Origin: Rhizobium sp. PP-CC-3A-592
GTDB taxonomy: Bacteria; Pseudomonadota; Alphaproteobacteria; Rhizobiales; Rhizobiaceae
NCBI RefSeq assembly: GCF_003217095.1
Contig: NZ_QJSR01000006.1
Coordinates: 199,377-263,376 of the forward strand
Direction of reading: 5' to 3'
Length of the DNA stretch: 64,000 bases
The notes under the pieces were generated by a model that worked only from the letters and a program-made list of their open reading frames with translations, did no database searches and was not told the origin of the DNA. Both the position numbers and the translations under genes were made by a program. Positions 56,170 through 64,000 of the stretch are shown one piece after another. Position 1 is the stretch's first letter; every line of letters starts with the position of its first letter.

Positions 56170-57042
56170 TCACCCCGCCGTCTCGATGGCATCGAGGCGG
56201 GCGAGCACGTCGGTCGGAAGCTCAAGATCGGCGGCTGCGAGGTTTTCGCGCAGGTGCGGGCGCGACGACGTGCCGGGGATGAGGAAGATGTTGGGCGACC
56301 GTGCAAGAAGCCAGGCGAGCGCCACCTGCATCGGCGTGGCGCCGAGGTCCGCCGCGGCATTGGTAAGTGCTGCCGATTGCAAGGGCGAGAAGCCGCCGAG
56401 GGGGAAGAAGGGCACATAGGCCGTGCCGGCGGCGGCGAGTTCGTCGATCAGCGCGTCGTCGCCGCGATCGGCGAGATTGTACTGGTTCTGCACGCAGACG
56501 ATCTCGGTGATCCCGCGACCTTCGGCGATCTGGGTCGGGGTGACGTTCGACAAGCCGATATGGCGGATCAGGCCCTCAGCCTGCAGCTCGGCCAGTACCG
56601 TCAGGGGCGCTTCGATCGAACCCTCGGCCGGTCCGTGTACGTCGAACATGGCACGCAGATTGACGACGGGGAGCGTCTCCAGCCCGAGGTTCTCCAGGTT
56701 TTCATGCACCGCTTTGGTCAGATCGTCTTTGGAGAAGGCCGGTTTCCAGGAGGCATCCGTGCCGCGCACGGCACCGACCTTGGTGACGATGACGAGATGA
56801 TCCGGATAGGGATGCAGCGCCTCGCGGATGATCTGGTTGGTGACATGCGGGCCGTAGAAATCGCTGGTGTCGATGTGATCGACGCCGCTTTCCACGGCCT
56901 CACGCAGCACGGCGATCGCTTCCGCACGATCCCGCGGCGGGCCGAAGACGCCCTTTCCCGCAAGCTGCATGGCGCCGTAACCGAGGCGTTTGACGGTAAA
57001 ACTTCCAAGCTGAAATGTGCCGGCGTTTCGGATATCGGTCAT
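56170..57042 (-). CDS. Aldo/keto reductase
   Basis: 290 residues from the ATG at 57042, preceded by AAGGAGGG. The (beta/alpha)8 reductase fold shows Asp58 and Tyr63 in HIDTSDFYGPH and Lys88 in VTKVG. The usual fourth catalytic residue, His, is Arg130 in VVNLRAMFD, as in a subgroup of bacterial AKRs. VQNQYNLADR and IPGTSSRPHLRENLAA bind NADP(H). It is divergent from a LysR gene that probably regulates it. Confidence 0.9.
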   Translation of the reverse strand: MTDIRNAGTFQLGSFTVKRLGYGAMQLAGKGVFGPPRDRAEAIAVLREAVESGVDHIDTSDFYGPHVTNQIIREALHPYPDHLVIVTKVGAVRGTDASWKPAFSKDDLTKAVHENLENLGLETLPVVNLRAMFDVHGPAEGSIEAPLTVLAELQAEGLIRHIGLSNVTPTQIAEGRGITEIVCVQNQYNLADRGDDALIDELAAAGTAYVPFFPLGGFSPLQSAALTNAAADLGATPMQVALAWLLARSPNIFLIPGTSSRPHLRENLAAADLELPTDVLARLDAIETAG

Positions 57043-57068
57043 GGGACCCTCCTTGTTGATGAAGCAAA

Positions 57069-57084
57069 AGATAGCGCCGTATCT
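57069..57084. promoter_or_regulatory. Short dyad between the AKR and LysR genes
   Basis: AGATA-GCGCCG-TATCT, 27 bases upstream of the AKR start in the 107-base divergent region. It has the size of a LysR-type site. Assignment is by position only. Confidence 0.45.
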
Positions 57085-57149
57085 GTCGCTTGATAATCCG
57101 TGGTAATGCGAACAGGTTGTGCGGACTGGCGGACAATGAGGGAGAGATC

Positions 57150-58067
57150 GTGCAAGACAGCGCGTTTGAGATGGGTGACGTGAAGGTGTTTCTCGCTGTG
57201 GCCTCCGCCGGCGGATTTCGCGAGGCGGCACGGGTGTCAGGCAGCAGTGCGTCGGCGCTCAGCGATGCCGTTCGCCGGCTCGAAGCGCAGCTCGGCATCC
57301 GGCTTCTCAACCGGACGACGCGCAGCGTGGTGCCGACGGAGGCCGGGCGGGCGCTGATGGCGCGGGTAACCCCGGCGATGCGGGAAATCGACGCCGCGCT
57401 CCGCCATGTCGTCGGTCTCGGCGACCGGCCCGCGGGAAGCCTGAAATTGAACGTGCCGATCAGCGCGGCGCGGCTCATCCTGCCGCAGATCGTGCCGGCC
57501 TTCCTCAAGGCCTATCCGGATATCCGGCTGGAAATCATGACGGACGAGACCTTCGTCGACATCAATGCTGCCGGCTGCGATGCCGGCATCCGCTATGACG
57601 AGCGGCTGGAGCAGGACATGATTGCCGTGCCCATCGGCCCGCGCATCCAGCGCTTTGCCAGCGCCGCATCGCCCGCCTATCTCTCCGCCCGGGGCCGGCC
57701 GACGCATCCAAGCGACCTCTTGTCCCATACCTGCATCCGCAGCCGTTTTGCCGGGCGGTCCGTCACGCCCTGGGAGTTCGAGCGGGAGGACGAGATTTTG
57801 CGGGTCGATCCCACGCCGCAGCTCATCGTGCAGGCCGGCGGCGGGTCGGATCTCGGTGTCGCCGCCACCATCGAAGGCCTCGGCATCGTCTCGCTGTTCG
57901 AAACCTGGCTGCAGCCGCACTTCGACTCAGGTGCGCTGGAGCCGGTGCTGCAGGACTGGTGGCCGAGCTTCCCCGGCCCTTTCCTCTACTACTCTGGCCG
58001 GCGCCTCGTCCCCACACCCCTGCGCGCCTTTATCGACTTCATAAAGACGCGGCGGGAGGGTGGTTGA
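57150..58067 (+). CDS. LysR-family transcriptional regulator
   Basis: 305 residues from a GTG with GAGGGAGA upstream; the ATG at 57171 is an alternative. The helix-turn-helix GGFREAARVSGSSASALSDAVRRLEAQLGIRLLNRTTRSV is typical of the CrgA-like branch, with the effector domain starting LKLNVPISAARLILP. Divergent from the aldo/keto reductase. Confidence 0.92.
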   Translation: MQDSAFEMGDVKVFLAVASAGGFREAARVSGSSASALSDAVRRLEAQLGIRLLNRTTRSVVPTEAGRALMARVTPAMREIDAALRHVVGLGDRPAGSLKLNVPISAARLILPQIVPAFLKAYPDIRLEIMTDETFVDINAAGCDAGIRYDERLEQDMIAVPIGPRIQRFASAASPAYLSARGRPTHPSDLLSHTCIRSRFAGRSVTPWEFEREDEILRVDPTPQLIVQAGGGSDLGVAATIEGLGIVSLFETWLQPHFDSGALEPVLQDWWPSFPGPFLYYSGRRLVPTPLRAFIDFIKTRREGG

Positions 58068-58110
58068 GGGTCCCTGACCCGACGGGGGCGGCTCCGGCGC
58101 CTGTCTCCGT

Positions 58111-58500
58111 TCAGGGGATGCGGGCGATAACCTTGATTTCGAAATCGAAGCCAGAAAGCCAGGTAACGCCGAGGGCGGTCCAGGCCGGGTAGGGCTTTGT
58201 GCCGAAATAGCGGTCCTTGATCGGTAGAATGGTTTCGAACTGGCGCTCCGGATCGGTGTGGAATGTTGTGACGTCCAGCACGTCCTCGAACGCGCAGCCG
58301 GCTGCGGCCAGTGTTTCCTTCAGGTTTTCAAAGGCGCGTTCCACCTGGGCGGCGAAATCTAGCTCGGGCGAGCCATCTATGCGGCTGCCGACCTGACCGG
58401 AGACGAACAGGAGGTCGCCGGAGCGGATGGCGGCGGAATAGTGGTGCTTTTCATAAAGTGCGTGGCGGTGTGCGGGGAAGATGGCTTGGCGGCCGTTCAT
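58111..58500 (-). CDS. RidA/YjgF-family protein
   Basis: 129 residues from the ATG at 58500. SGDLLFVSGQVGSR, FAAQVERAFENLKETLAAAG and the final DFEIKVIARIP fit the Rid family. The usual arginine near the C-terminus (xxRVEIE-type) is not evident; WTALGVTWLSG stands in that region, so it may belong to a Rid subgroup without enamine deaminase activity. Divergent from a TetR gene. Confidence 0.88.
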   Translation of the reverse strand: MNGRQAIFPAHRHALYEKHHYSAAIRSGDLLFVSGQVGSRIDGSPELDFAAQVERAFENLKETLAAAGCAFEDVLDVTTFHTDPERQFETILPIKDRYFGTKPYPAWTALGVTWLSGFDFEIKVIARIP

Positions 58501-58581
58501 GGTGTGATCCTCAAGGTTAGCGGTGTCCGGCTTCCGGTTGCGCCGGATTTCAGATACGGTGTGTATGCAGAGAGATAATCG

Positions 58582-58620
58582 CATACGAAGCGTATGTCAA
58601 TTGCAGATACGCAGCGTATG
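58582..58620. promoter_or_regulatory. Two tandem palindromes in the RidA/TetR divergent promoter
   Basis: CATACG-AAG-CGTATG (58582-58596) and ATACG-CAG-CGTAT (58607-58619), centres 24 bp apart, just upstream of the TetR-type start at 58638. A half-site GTGTATG precedes at 58561. Probable autoregulatory TetR operators. Confidence 0.65.
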
Positions 58621-58637
58621 TGAAATGAAGGGTCGAT

Positions 58638-59231
58638 ATGGCGAAAACACGGGCGGAAACGATGGAGGAAAACCGGGCGAGGCTGATCGCGGCCGGGCGC
58701 CGTGCCTTTGCTGATAAGGGTTATGCAGCCGCCTCCATGGATGAGCTGACGGCGGAGGCGGGGCTGACGCGGGGCGCGCTGTACCACAATTTCGGCGACA
58801 AGAAGGGGCTGCTGGCCGCCGTCGTCGATCAGATCGACGGCGAGATGGCCGCGCGCGCGCAGGCGATCGGCGCTGGCATGGAAGATGCGTGGGCCGGCCT
58901 TCTGGCGGAGGGGACGGCCTATATCGAGATGTCGCTGGACCCGGACGTGCAGCGCATCGTGCTTCTCGACGGGCCTGCAGTGCTTGGCGACCCCTCGAAA
59001 TGGCCAAGCCAGGACAGCTGCCTGCAGGTGACGCAGCGCGCGATCGAGCAGCTAATTGGGGACGGCATCGTCAAGCCGGTCGATCCAGAGGCCGCCGCCC
59101 GGCTTCTTAGCGGCGCCGCCCTGAATGCTGCCCTCTGGGTTGCCGCCAGCGGCGATGCGGCGCGTGTGTTGCCAAAGGCGATCGAGGCGTTTCAGGCGCT
59201 GGCGACCGGGCTTCTGGCCGAGCCGCGATAA
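58638..59231 (+). CDS. TetR-family transcriptional regulator
   Basis: 197 residues. The DNA-binding domain reads RLIAAGRRAFADKGYAAASMDELTAEAGLTRGALYHNFGDKKGLL. A TetR_C-type helical domain follows, with VLLDGPAVLG. It most likely represses the divergent RidA gene and itself. Confidence 0.93.
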   Translation: MAKTRAETMEENRARLIAAGRRAFADKGYAAASMDELTAEAGLTRGALYHNFGDKKGLLAAVVDQIDGEMAARAQAIGAGMEDAWAGLLAEGTAYIEMSLDPDVQRIVLLDGPAVLGDPSKWPSQDSCLQVTQRAIEQLIGDGIVKPVDPEAAARLLSGAALNAALWVAASGDAARVLPKAIEAFQALATGLLAEPR

Positions 59232-59245
59232 CGCGCACCGGGTGC

Positions 59246-60112
59246 TTACCGCAGACCGACGCGGTGTTCGCGCCAGACGGTGAAGAGCCCGGCGCCGACG
59301 ACGATGAGGGCGCCGATGATCATGTTGATCGTCACGGTTTCGCCGAAGAACAGGACCGCGACGCCGCCGCTCAGCACGAGCTGCAGGTAGGTCAGGGGCT
59401 GCACCTCGACGGCCGTCAGCAGGCCATAGGCTTTGATCAGGAAATAGTGGCTGGTGGCGCCGCAGATGCAGAGCGCGATCATCGCGGGCCAGTCGGCCGG
59501 CGCGATCGGCGTCCAGTAGAACGGGCCGACGAGCGTTGCCGCCAGTGCGCCGAAGACGCCGGCATAGAGGACGCTCGTCATGGCGGAGTCGTCCCGGCTC
59601 ACCGCCCGGGTCGCAATGCTGTAGAAGCCGTACATGAAGGCGGCGACGAGCGGCACGAGCAGGCGAAGATCGAACGCGACCGACAGCGGATTGAGAATGA
59701 CGAGCACGCCGAAGAGGCCTGCGACCACCGCAAGGCCGCGCCGCCAGCCGACGTTCTCGCCCAGAAGCGGCACGGACAGCACGGTCACGATCAGCGGCGT
59801 CGCCTGCAGGATGGACTGGCTCATGGCGAGACCCGCCGTGATGAAGGCGAAGACGACCATGACGACCTCGCCGACAAGCAGCACGCCACGAAACACCTGC
59901 AAAACCGGCCGCCGCGTCACGAAGGCGCGTCTGAGCCCGCCCGGCGCAAACGCTGCCATGACCATGACGAACACGGCGAAGGCCCAGAAGCGCACCATGA
60001 CGACCATGATGGGCGGGTACTTTTCCCCGAGCAGCTTGGAGAACGCATCCTGCCCCGCAAAGATGGTGATGGCGAGGAGGACATAGAGGTAACCGCGTGT
60101 CTTGGCTGTCAT
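59246..60112 (-). CDS. DMT-superfamily transporter (EamA domains)
   Basis: 288 residues with about ten membrane segments in two EamA repeats: AGQDAFSKLLGEKYPPIMVVMVRFWA in the first and SHYFLIKAYGLLTAVEVQPLTYLQLV in the second. The start at 60112 is preferred to an upstream in-frame codon lacking a ribosome site. Substrate unknown; many are metabolite exporters. Confidence 0.92.
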   Translation of the reverse strand: MTAKTRGYLYVLLAITIFAGQDAFSKLLGEKYPPIMVVMVRFWAFAVFVMVMAAFAPGGLRRAFVTRRPVLQVFRGVLLVGEVVMVVFAFITAGLAMSQSILQATPLIVTVLSVPLLGENVGWRRGLAVVAGLFGVLVILNPLSVAFDLRLLVPLVAAFMYGFYSIATRAVSRDDSAMTSVLYAGVFGALAATLVGPFYWTPIAPADWPAMIALCICGATSHYFLIKAYGLLTAVEVQPLTYLQLVLSGGVAVLFFGETVTINMIIGALIVVGAGLFTVWREHRVGLR

Positions 60113-60247
60113 GATCTTCCGACTGTCGCGCCTGCGACACGATGTGACGGATCGGTTGGGGATCACCCTGTCTACGCGCCGGGGACGGCGAAAGCCAGTG
60201 CGGGCACGACATCTGCGCCGGTAAGCGCGACAGGAATCACGACAGGC

Positions 60248-61444
60248 TCAGTCCCGCGTGCCGAACAGGCGCAGCAGGCCAGCCATGGTCGAGAAGAGCA
60301 CGATGAGCGCGCCATAGACGAGGACGGTAGGGGCAAGGCCGAACGTGCCGATGGCGAGGCCTGCCAGAAGCGTCGGCAGGCCGAAGGCGAGGTAGCTCAA
60401 GGTGAAGAGGGCGGCAAAGAGCTCGCCGCGCTCGTGCGGGCGCACGACCGGCACGATGGAGCGCAGGACGCCATAGAAGCAGGTGCCGAACCCGGTCCCG
60501 GCGATGGCGAGCGCCAGAAGATAGGCGGGAAGGGACGTCCAGACCATTGCGGCGAGCGTGAGCGTCGTGCCGAGCGCGAGCGCCGCGGTGCCGAACAGGG
60601 TGACGCTGCGCGACGAGCGGCCGCGCGCGATATAGCAGGCGGCCGCACCCGCGCCGCAGAGAATGACGATGACGATCGCCTGCGTCGTATGGTCTTCCAC
60701 GCCGAACACGCTGCGCACCAACGGCGCGCCGAGCGCCAGATAGAGGCCGCCGGTGGCCCAGCCGGCGATGACGGCCGGCGCGCTGCGCCAGAAGGCCGTC
60801 ACCGCGGCTGCGGGCACGCCGATGCGCGGCCGGAGCGATGCCCAGACGCCTTCATGGCGCGGCGCGGTTTCCGGCACGCACCAGATGAGGCCGGCAAAGA
60901 GGGCGGAGCCTGTGACCAGCGCGCCGAAGACGCTCGCCTTCGCCGTCACTGTCGCGTCCATCAGCAGCCCCGCGACCAGTGCCCCCACGGCAAGCCCGCT
61001 GAGCGGAACGACGGAATTCCAGATGGAGGCGCTGCCGGGCCTGTCCTTCGGCTCGAAATCGACGACGGCGGCCGACAGCGTCGACAAGAGCAGGCCGGCG
61101 GCGACGCCCTGCAGGATGCGCGCGACGACGAGGCTGCCAACGTCCTGCGCCTGCCAGAAGAGCGTAAGGCTGAACGCCATCAGCGCAAATCCCGCAGAGA
61201 TGACCGGGCGTCGGCCGACATGGTCGGACAGCGACCCCATGACGAGCAGCGAGGCAAGCAAGGTGACGGTGTAGACGGCGAAGACCGCGGTGAGCGTTAT
61301 CGACGTGAAGCCGATCTCCCGCTGGAGCGTGGGGTAGAAGGGGGAGGGCGCGCTGGCGCCGGCCATCATCACCGCCATGGCGGCAAGGGTAAGGCGGAAA
61401 CCGGCTTTCGGGGTTACCGGCGTCTTGAGCAGCACGTCGGTCAT
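60248..61444 (-). CDS. MFS transporter, probable drug/metabolite exporter
   Basis: 398 residues with about twelve membrane segments. The MFS loop 2-3 motif GSLSDHVGRRPVI is present, as is PSPFYPTLQREIGFT after helix 1. It is divergent from a small ArsR-like regulator with a palindrome between them. Confidence 0.92.
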   Translation of the reverse strand: MTDVLLKTPVTPKAGFRLTLAAMAVMMAGASAPSPFYPTLQREIGFTSITLTAVFAVYTVTLLASLLVMGSLSDHVGRRPVISAGFALMAFSLTLFWQAQDVGSLVVARILQGVAAGLLLSTLSAAVVDFEPKDRPGSASIWNSVVPLSGLAVGALVAGLLMDATVTAKASVFGALVTGSALFAGLIWCVPETAPRHEGVWASLRPRIGVPAAAVTAFWRSAPAVIAGWATGGLYLALGAPLVRSVFGVEDHTTQAIVIVILCGAGAAACYIARGRSSRSVTLFGTAALALGTTLTLAAMVWTSLPAYLLALAIAGTGFGTCFYGVLRSIVPVVRPHERGELFAALFTLSYLAFGLPTLLAGLAIGTFGLAPTVLVYGALIVLFSTMAGLLRLFGTRD

Positions 61445-61456
61445 AGGTCCCCCGAC

Positions 61457-61476
61457 AGTTCGAGATTTTTCGAACT
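61457..61476. promoter_or_regulatory. Dyad between the MFS and ArsR-like genes
   Basis: AGTTCGA-N6-TCGAACT, perfect 7-bp arms, 13 bases from the MFS start; a further half-site TTCGAAC is at 61513-61519 right before the regulator start. Likely operator of the ArsR-like protein. Confidence 0.6.
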
Positions 61477-61520
61477 TATCTCTACTGGCAAAGGCGCGTC
61501 CGTTCAACTAAATTCGAACC

Positions 61521-61880
61521 ATGACGCCCGATATCGCTCCGATCCCGCATTTGGATCTCCCCCATCCCGAACCGTGCGACCTGAAGCTGACGCAGGTGCT
61601 TTTCGCGCTCAGCGATCCGGAGCGCCTGGCGATCGTGCGGCAGCTCGCCTTCGGCCCGCTCGATATGGCGCAATGCCATCTCTCCGATGCCTCGACGCCG
61701 AAATCGACCAAGTCGCATCTCATGAAGGTGCTGCGCGAGGCCGGCATCATCCGCAACGAGGCTTCCGGCCGGGGAAGGCGCCTGACGCTGCGGCGGGACG
61801 ATCTCGATGCGCGGTTTCCCGGCCTGCTGGCCTGTGTGCTGGCCTCCGTGCTGGCCGACACACACGACGGGGCGCCATAA
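61521..61880 (+). CDS. ArsR-like winged-helix regulator
   Basis: 119 residues. LTQVLFALSDPERLAIVRQLAFG and STPKSTKSHLMKVLREAGIIRNEASGRGRRLTLRRDDLDARFPGLL give a winged helix of the ArsR/SmtB type; no metal-binding cysteine pair is seen. It probably represses the divergent MFS exporter. Confidence 0.9.
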   Translation: MTPDIAPIPHLDLPHPEPCDLKLTQVLFALSDPERLAIVRQLAFGPLDMAQCHLSDASTPKSTKSHLMKVLREAGIIRNEASGRGRRLTLRRDDLDARFPGLLACVLASVLADTHDGAP

Positions 61881-61935
61881 GGCGGGTCGTTCGCTTTCAA
61901 CCGTTCTCACCCGACCGCTTCTCCCCGATGAAGGC

Positions 61936-63114
61936 ATGATATTCGAAATGTCGAAACGCAGTTTTCTTACGACGCTGGCCTTTCTCGCCTTCATCAGCCT
62001 CGGGCTTCCCGATGGTCTTCTCGGCGTGTCCTGGCCATCGATCCGGGCGGATTTCACGTTGCCGCTCGACCGGCTCGGGCTTTTGGTTGCGGTCACCACG
62101 GCCGGCTATCTCGCGGCGAGTTTCATGAGTGGCGCGGTCATGCGGCGCGTGCCGATCGGCATGGTGCTGGCAATGTCGACGCTCGCCGCCGCCATCGGCC
62201 TTCTCGGCTTCGCGCTCACGCCGGCGTGGCCGCTGATGATTGCGCTCGGTTTCCTCGCCGGGCTCGGTGGTGGCGCGGTCGATGCAGGGCTGAACGCTTA
62301 TGGCGCGCGACATTTCAGCCCACAGATCCTCAACTGGCTGCATGCCTTCTTCGGTCTCGGCACCACCATCGGGCCGCTGCTCGTCTCCGGCGTGCTCGGG
62401 TCAGGGCTCGTCTGGCAGGTGAGCTACGCGATTGTCGGCAGCGCGCAGCTGGTCCTGGCTGCCACGTTCTTCGTCACCCGGTCGCGCTGGGAGGAGGTGG
62501 CGGAGATCGGCCACGACGTTGCGGAGGAGCTGCCCGCAGCGCCGGTATCGGAGACCCTGCGCAAGCCGGTCGTCTGGTTCGGCATGCTCGTCTTCTTCGT
62601 CTATTGTGGCATCGAGGTGACGGCGGCACAGTGGAGCTACACGCTGCTGACGCTCGGGCGCGGCTTTTCGGAAACCAATGCCGGCCTTGTGATCGGCCTC
62701 TTCTGGGGTAGCCTCACCATAGGGCGCATCGGTTTCGGCTTCATCGCCAACCGGGTGCCCCTTCATAAGACGCTGCGAATCTGCATTCTCGCCGCAGCGC
62801 TCGGCGCGCTCCTGTTCTGGCTCGCCCCGGTGCCGGCGCTCGGCGTGCTCGGCCTGATGATGATCGGCTTCTTTTTCGCCCCCATCTTCGCCTCGCTGAT
62901 CAGCCTGACGCCCGGGCGCGTGGGGCGCGAGCACGCCAACAGCGCCATCGGCTTTCAGATTGCCGCCGCCGGCCTCGGCGGCGCCGTGGTCACGGCCCTC
63001 ACGGGCCTGATGACCCGCTCTCTCGGCCTTGAGGTCATCGGCATCGTGGTGTTTGCCGCCACAGTGCTGCTGCTCGTGCTTTATGAGCTCTTCACCCGGG
63101 AGAGGCGGCCTTAA
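61936..63114 (+). CDS. MFS transporter
   Basis: 392 residues from the ATG at 61936; 61948 (MSKRSF) is an equally possible start. About twelve membrane segments, with SLGLPDGLLGVSWPSIRADF after helix 1, GGGAVDAGLNAYGARHF in the middle and FIANRVPLHKTLRI at the central loop. The GLPDGLLGVSWP and DAGLNAY segments resemble the FucP/YbjJ-type sugar or metabolite branch. Same strand as the ArsR gene, 55 bases after it. Confidence 0.9.
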   Translation: MIFEMSKRSFLTTLAFLAFISLGLPDGLLGVSWPSIRADFTLPLDRLGLLVAVTTAGYLAASFMSGAVMRRVPIGMVLAMSTLAAAIGLLGFALTPAWPLMIALGFLAGLGGGAVDAGLNAYGARHFSPQILNWLHAFFGLGTTIGPLLVSGVLGSGLVWQVSYAIVGSAQLVLAATFFVTRSRWEEVAEIGHDVAEELPAAPVSETLRKPVVWFGMLVFFVYCGIEVTAAQWSYTLLTLGRGFSETNAGLVIGLFWGSLTIGRIGFGFIANRVPLHKTLRICILAAALGALLFWLAPVPALGVLGLMMIGFFFAPIFASLISLTPGRVGREHANSAIGFQIAAAGLGGAVVTALTGLMTRSLGLEVIGIVVFAATVLLLVLYELFTRERRP

Positions 63115-63117
63115 AGC

Positions 63118-63498
63118 CTACTCCGCCTCCGCTTTCAGCGCCGCGAACATCTGGTCGGCGGCATCGCCCAGAGGACCCTTCGTGCTCTGGTAGTCGAACC
63201 CCTGCACCACGGCCACCGTCGTTGCATCGACCGCGATGCACTGCACGACGAAGGCGCCGCTGCCGGATGTACCACCCTGAACGGTAACGAGCTGGCCCGA
63301 GAAGCTCTGGAGAGCGGCGCCGAGGCCCACCTTTTCCGCAACGTCGGAGACGATGCTACCACAGGTGTCGATGCTGAGCTTTGCCGCTGGAATGCGCTCG
63401 ACATGGTAGGTCAGCGTAAAATCCTGGTCGGCAGCCTGTGACGCTGCGGGCAAGCCGATGAACCCGAGAGCGGCGAGCGACAGTGTGACAGCTTTCAT
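63118..63498 (-). CDS. Small secreted hypothetical protein
   Basis: 126 residues with a signal peptide (MKAVTLSLAALGFIGLPAASQAA). The mature part starts DQDFTLTYHVERIPAAKLSIDTCG and has two cysteines (TCGSIV, VVQCIAV) that could form a disulfide. A small alpha/beta domain is likely. No family named with confidence. Confidence 0.75.
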   Translation of the reverse strand: MKAVTLSLAALGFIGLPAASQAADQDFTLTYHVERIPAAKLSIDTCGSIVSDVAEKVGLGAALQSFSGQLVTVQGGTSGSGAFVVQCIAVDATTVAVVQGFDYQSTKGPLGDAADQMFAALKAEAE

Positions 63499-63596
63499 GG
63501 GGATCGTCCTTCTGGTTGGTCAAGTCCTACGGCACGGGCTTTGGGAAAGGCTTGCGTCCGCATCGTTCGGGGTGGGATCAGGGGATCGGCGGGGTA

Positions 63597-63917
63597 TCAG
63601 CGCAGGTCGGGCGCGCTCCAGCCCCTGGCCTCGTCGATCCAGGCCTTGCCCGAGGCTTTGTCGAAGATGCAGAGCATCTTGCCATGCGCGCCCTTCAGCG
63701 CCTTTTGCGGAAAGACGCCGCTGACCAGCGTCGCCACTTTGCCGAGCGTATCGTCGAACTGGATGACCTCAGAGACATGCGCATGGTCCAGTCCGCTCGC
63801 CGCAGCACAGGTCTCCGCGACCGTCAGGTTGAGCTTCGCCCAGGCGTCGTCGGACGACGCATGAACGGCGGTCGCCGTCATCAGGACGGCAAGGGTCAGC
63901 AGAGACAAGCGCATCAT
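63597..63917 (-). CDS. Small secreted hypothetical protein
   Basis: 106 residues with a signal peptide (MMRLSLLTLAVLMTATAVHA). The mature region has two cysteines (AETCAAASG, KMLCIFDKASG) and ends WIDEARGWSAPDLR. It lies 98 bases upstream of the other small secreted protein on the same strand, so the two may form a small operon. Function unknown. The last 83 bases of the window hold nothing recognisable. Confidence 0.75.
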   Translation of the reverse strand: MMRLSLLTLAVLMTATAVHASSDDAWAKLNLTVAETCAAASGLDHAHVSEVIQFDDTLGKVATLVSGVFPQKALKGAHGKMLCIFDKASGKAWIDEARGWSAPDLR

Positions 63918-64000
63918 GGGTTCCTCGTTGCGGGACGATCCGTAGCGTGGGGAATGGCCGCTTTTGTGGCAGCGGCGGCGCGCGTGGGTTCTCCCGGTCG

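Noticed and set aside
59264-61939. A plus-strand open frame of 891 codons opposite the DMT and MFS transporter genes
   Set aside because: The sequence is rich in Arg, Glu, Asp and His in the pattern produced by antisense reading of GC-rich membrane-protein genes, and two clear transporters occupy the other strand.

Overview
The window is a GC-rich, densely coded stretch of bacterial chromosome or megaplasmid. Its make-up points to an alphaproteobacterium of the Rhizobiaceae type: many small ABC-transporter/catabolic operons each with its own GntR, DeoR, LacI, LysR or TetR regulator, a pcc-mcm-mce methylmalonyl-CoA operon, a betaine-demethylase locus, and a palindromic intergenic repeat resembling the RIME-type elements of rhizobia. 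No rRNA, tRNA, CRISPR array or intact insertion sequence was seen. Species cannot be fixed from the sequence alone.

Layout. 1-2160: 3' end of a hybrid sensor kinase followed by an RpfG-like HD-GYP response regulator. 2149-2930: a scar holding the last part of a FecCD siderophore permease and the front part of a phosphopantetheinyl transferase, both truncated. 2984-15073: a catabolic cluster built around 5-oxoprolinase PxpABC, a D-amino-acid aminotransferase, two FCD-GntR regulators, a D-2-hydroxyacid dehydrogenase-like protein, two divergent M24 (creatinase-like) hydrolases, a VOC protein, a DUF1989 protein and a polar amino-acid ABC importer. Three copies of a GGTRTACYG motif in its promoter regions suggest one regulon.

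15150-31442: a carbohydrate region. A sugar ABC importer (two permeases, binding protein, UgpC-type ATPase) is followed by a PfkB kinase/class I aldolase pair under a divergent DeoR regulator. A six-gene translationally coupled operon (two TIM-barrel epimerases, Gfo/Idh/MocA oxidoreductase, alpha/beta hydrolase, ribulose-phosphate-3-epimerase-like protein, ROK kinase) lies opposite another Gfo/Idh/MocA gene plus esterase, with a LacI regulator. The substrate is probably an unusual sugar or glycoside that is not identified here.

31833-36792: a cysteine hydrolase with a GATase-AraC regulator, a Fic protein with repeated operator-like sites, and a decayed segment with remnants of PhzF and luciferase-like monooxygenase genes. 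36939-42694: an RraA-like aldolase/decarboxylase and a complete oligopeptide-type ABC importer with a fused double ATPase, under a LysR regulator whose promoter carries a perfect 14-bp inverted repeat. 42855-49134: propionyl-CoA carboxylase, methylmalonyl-CoA mutase and epimerase, feeding propionate units into succinyl-CoA. 49709-56020: a TMADH-family demethylase with divergent TetR regulator and a ProXWV-type quaternary-amine importer, probably for a betaine such as stachydrine. 56170-64000: small regulator/enzyme or regulator/transporter pairs (AKR-LysR, RidA-TetR, DMT, MFS-ArsR, MFS) and two small secreted proteins.
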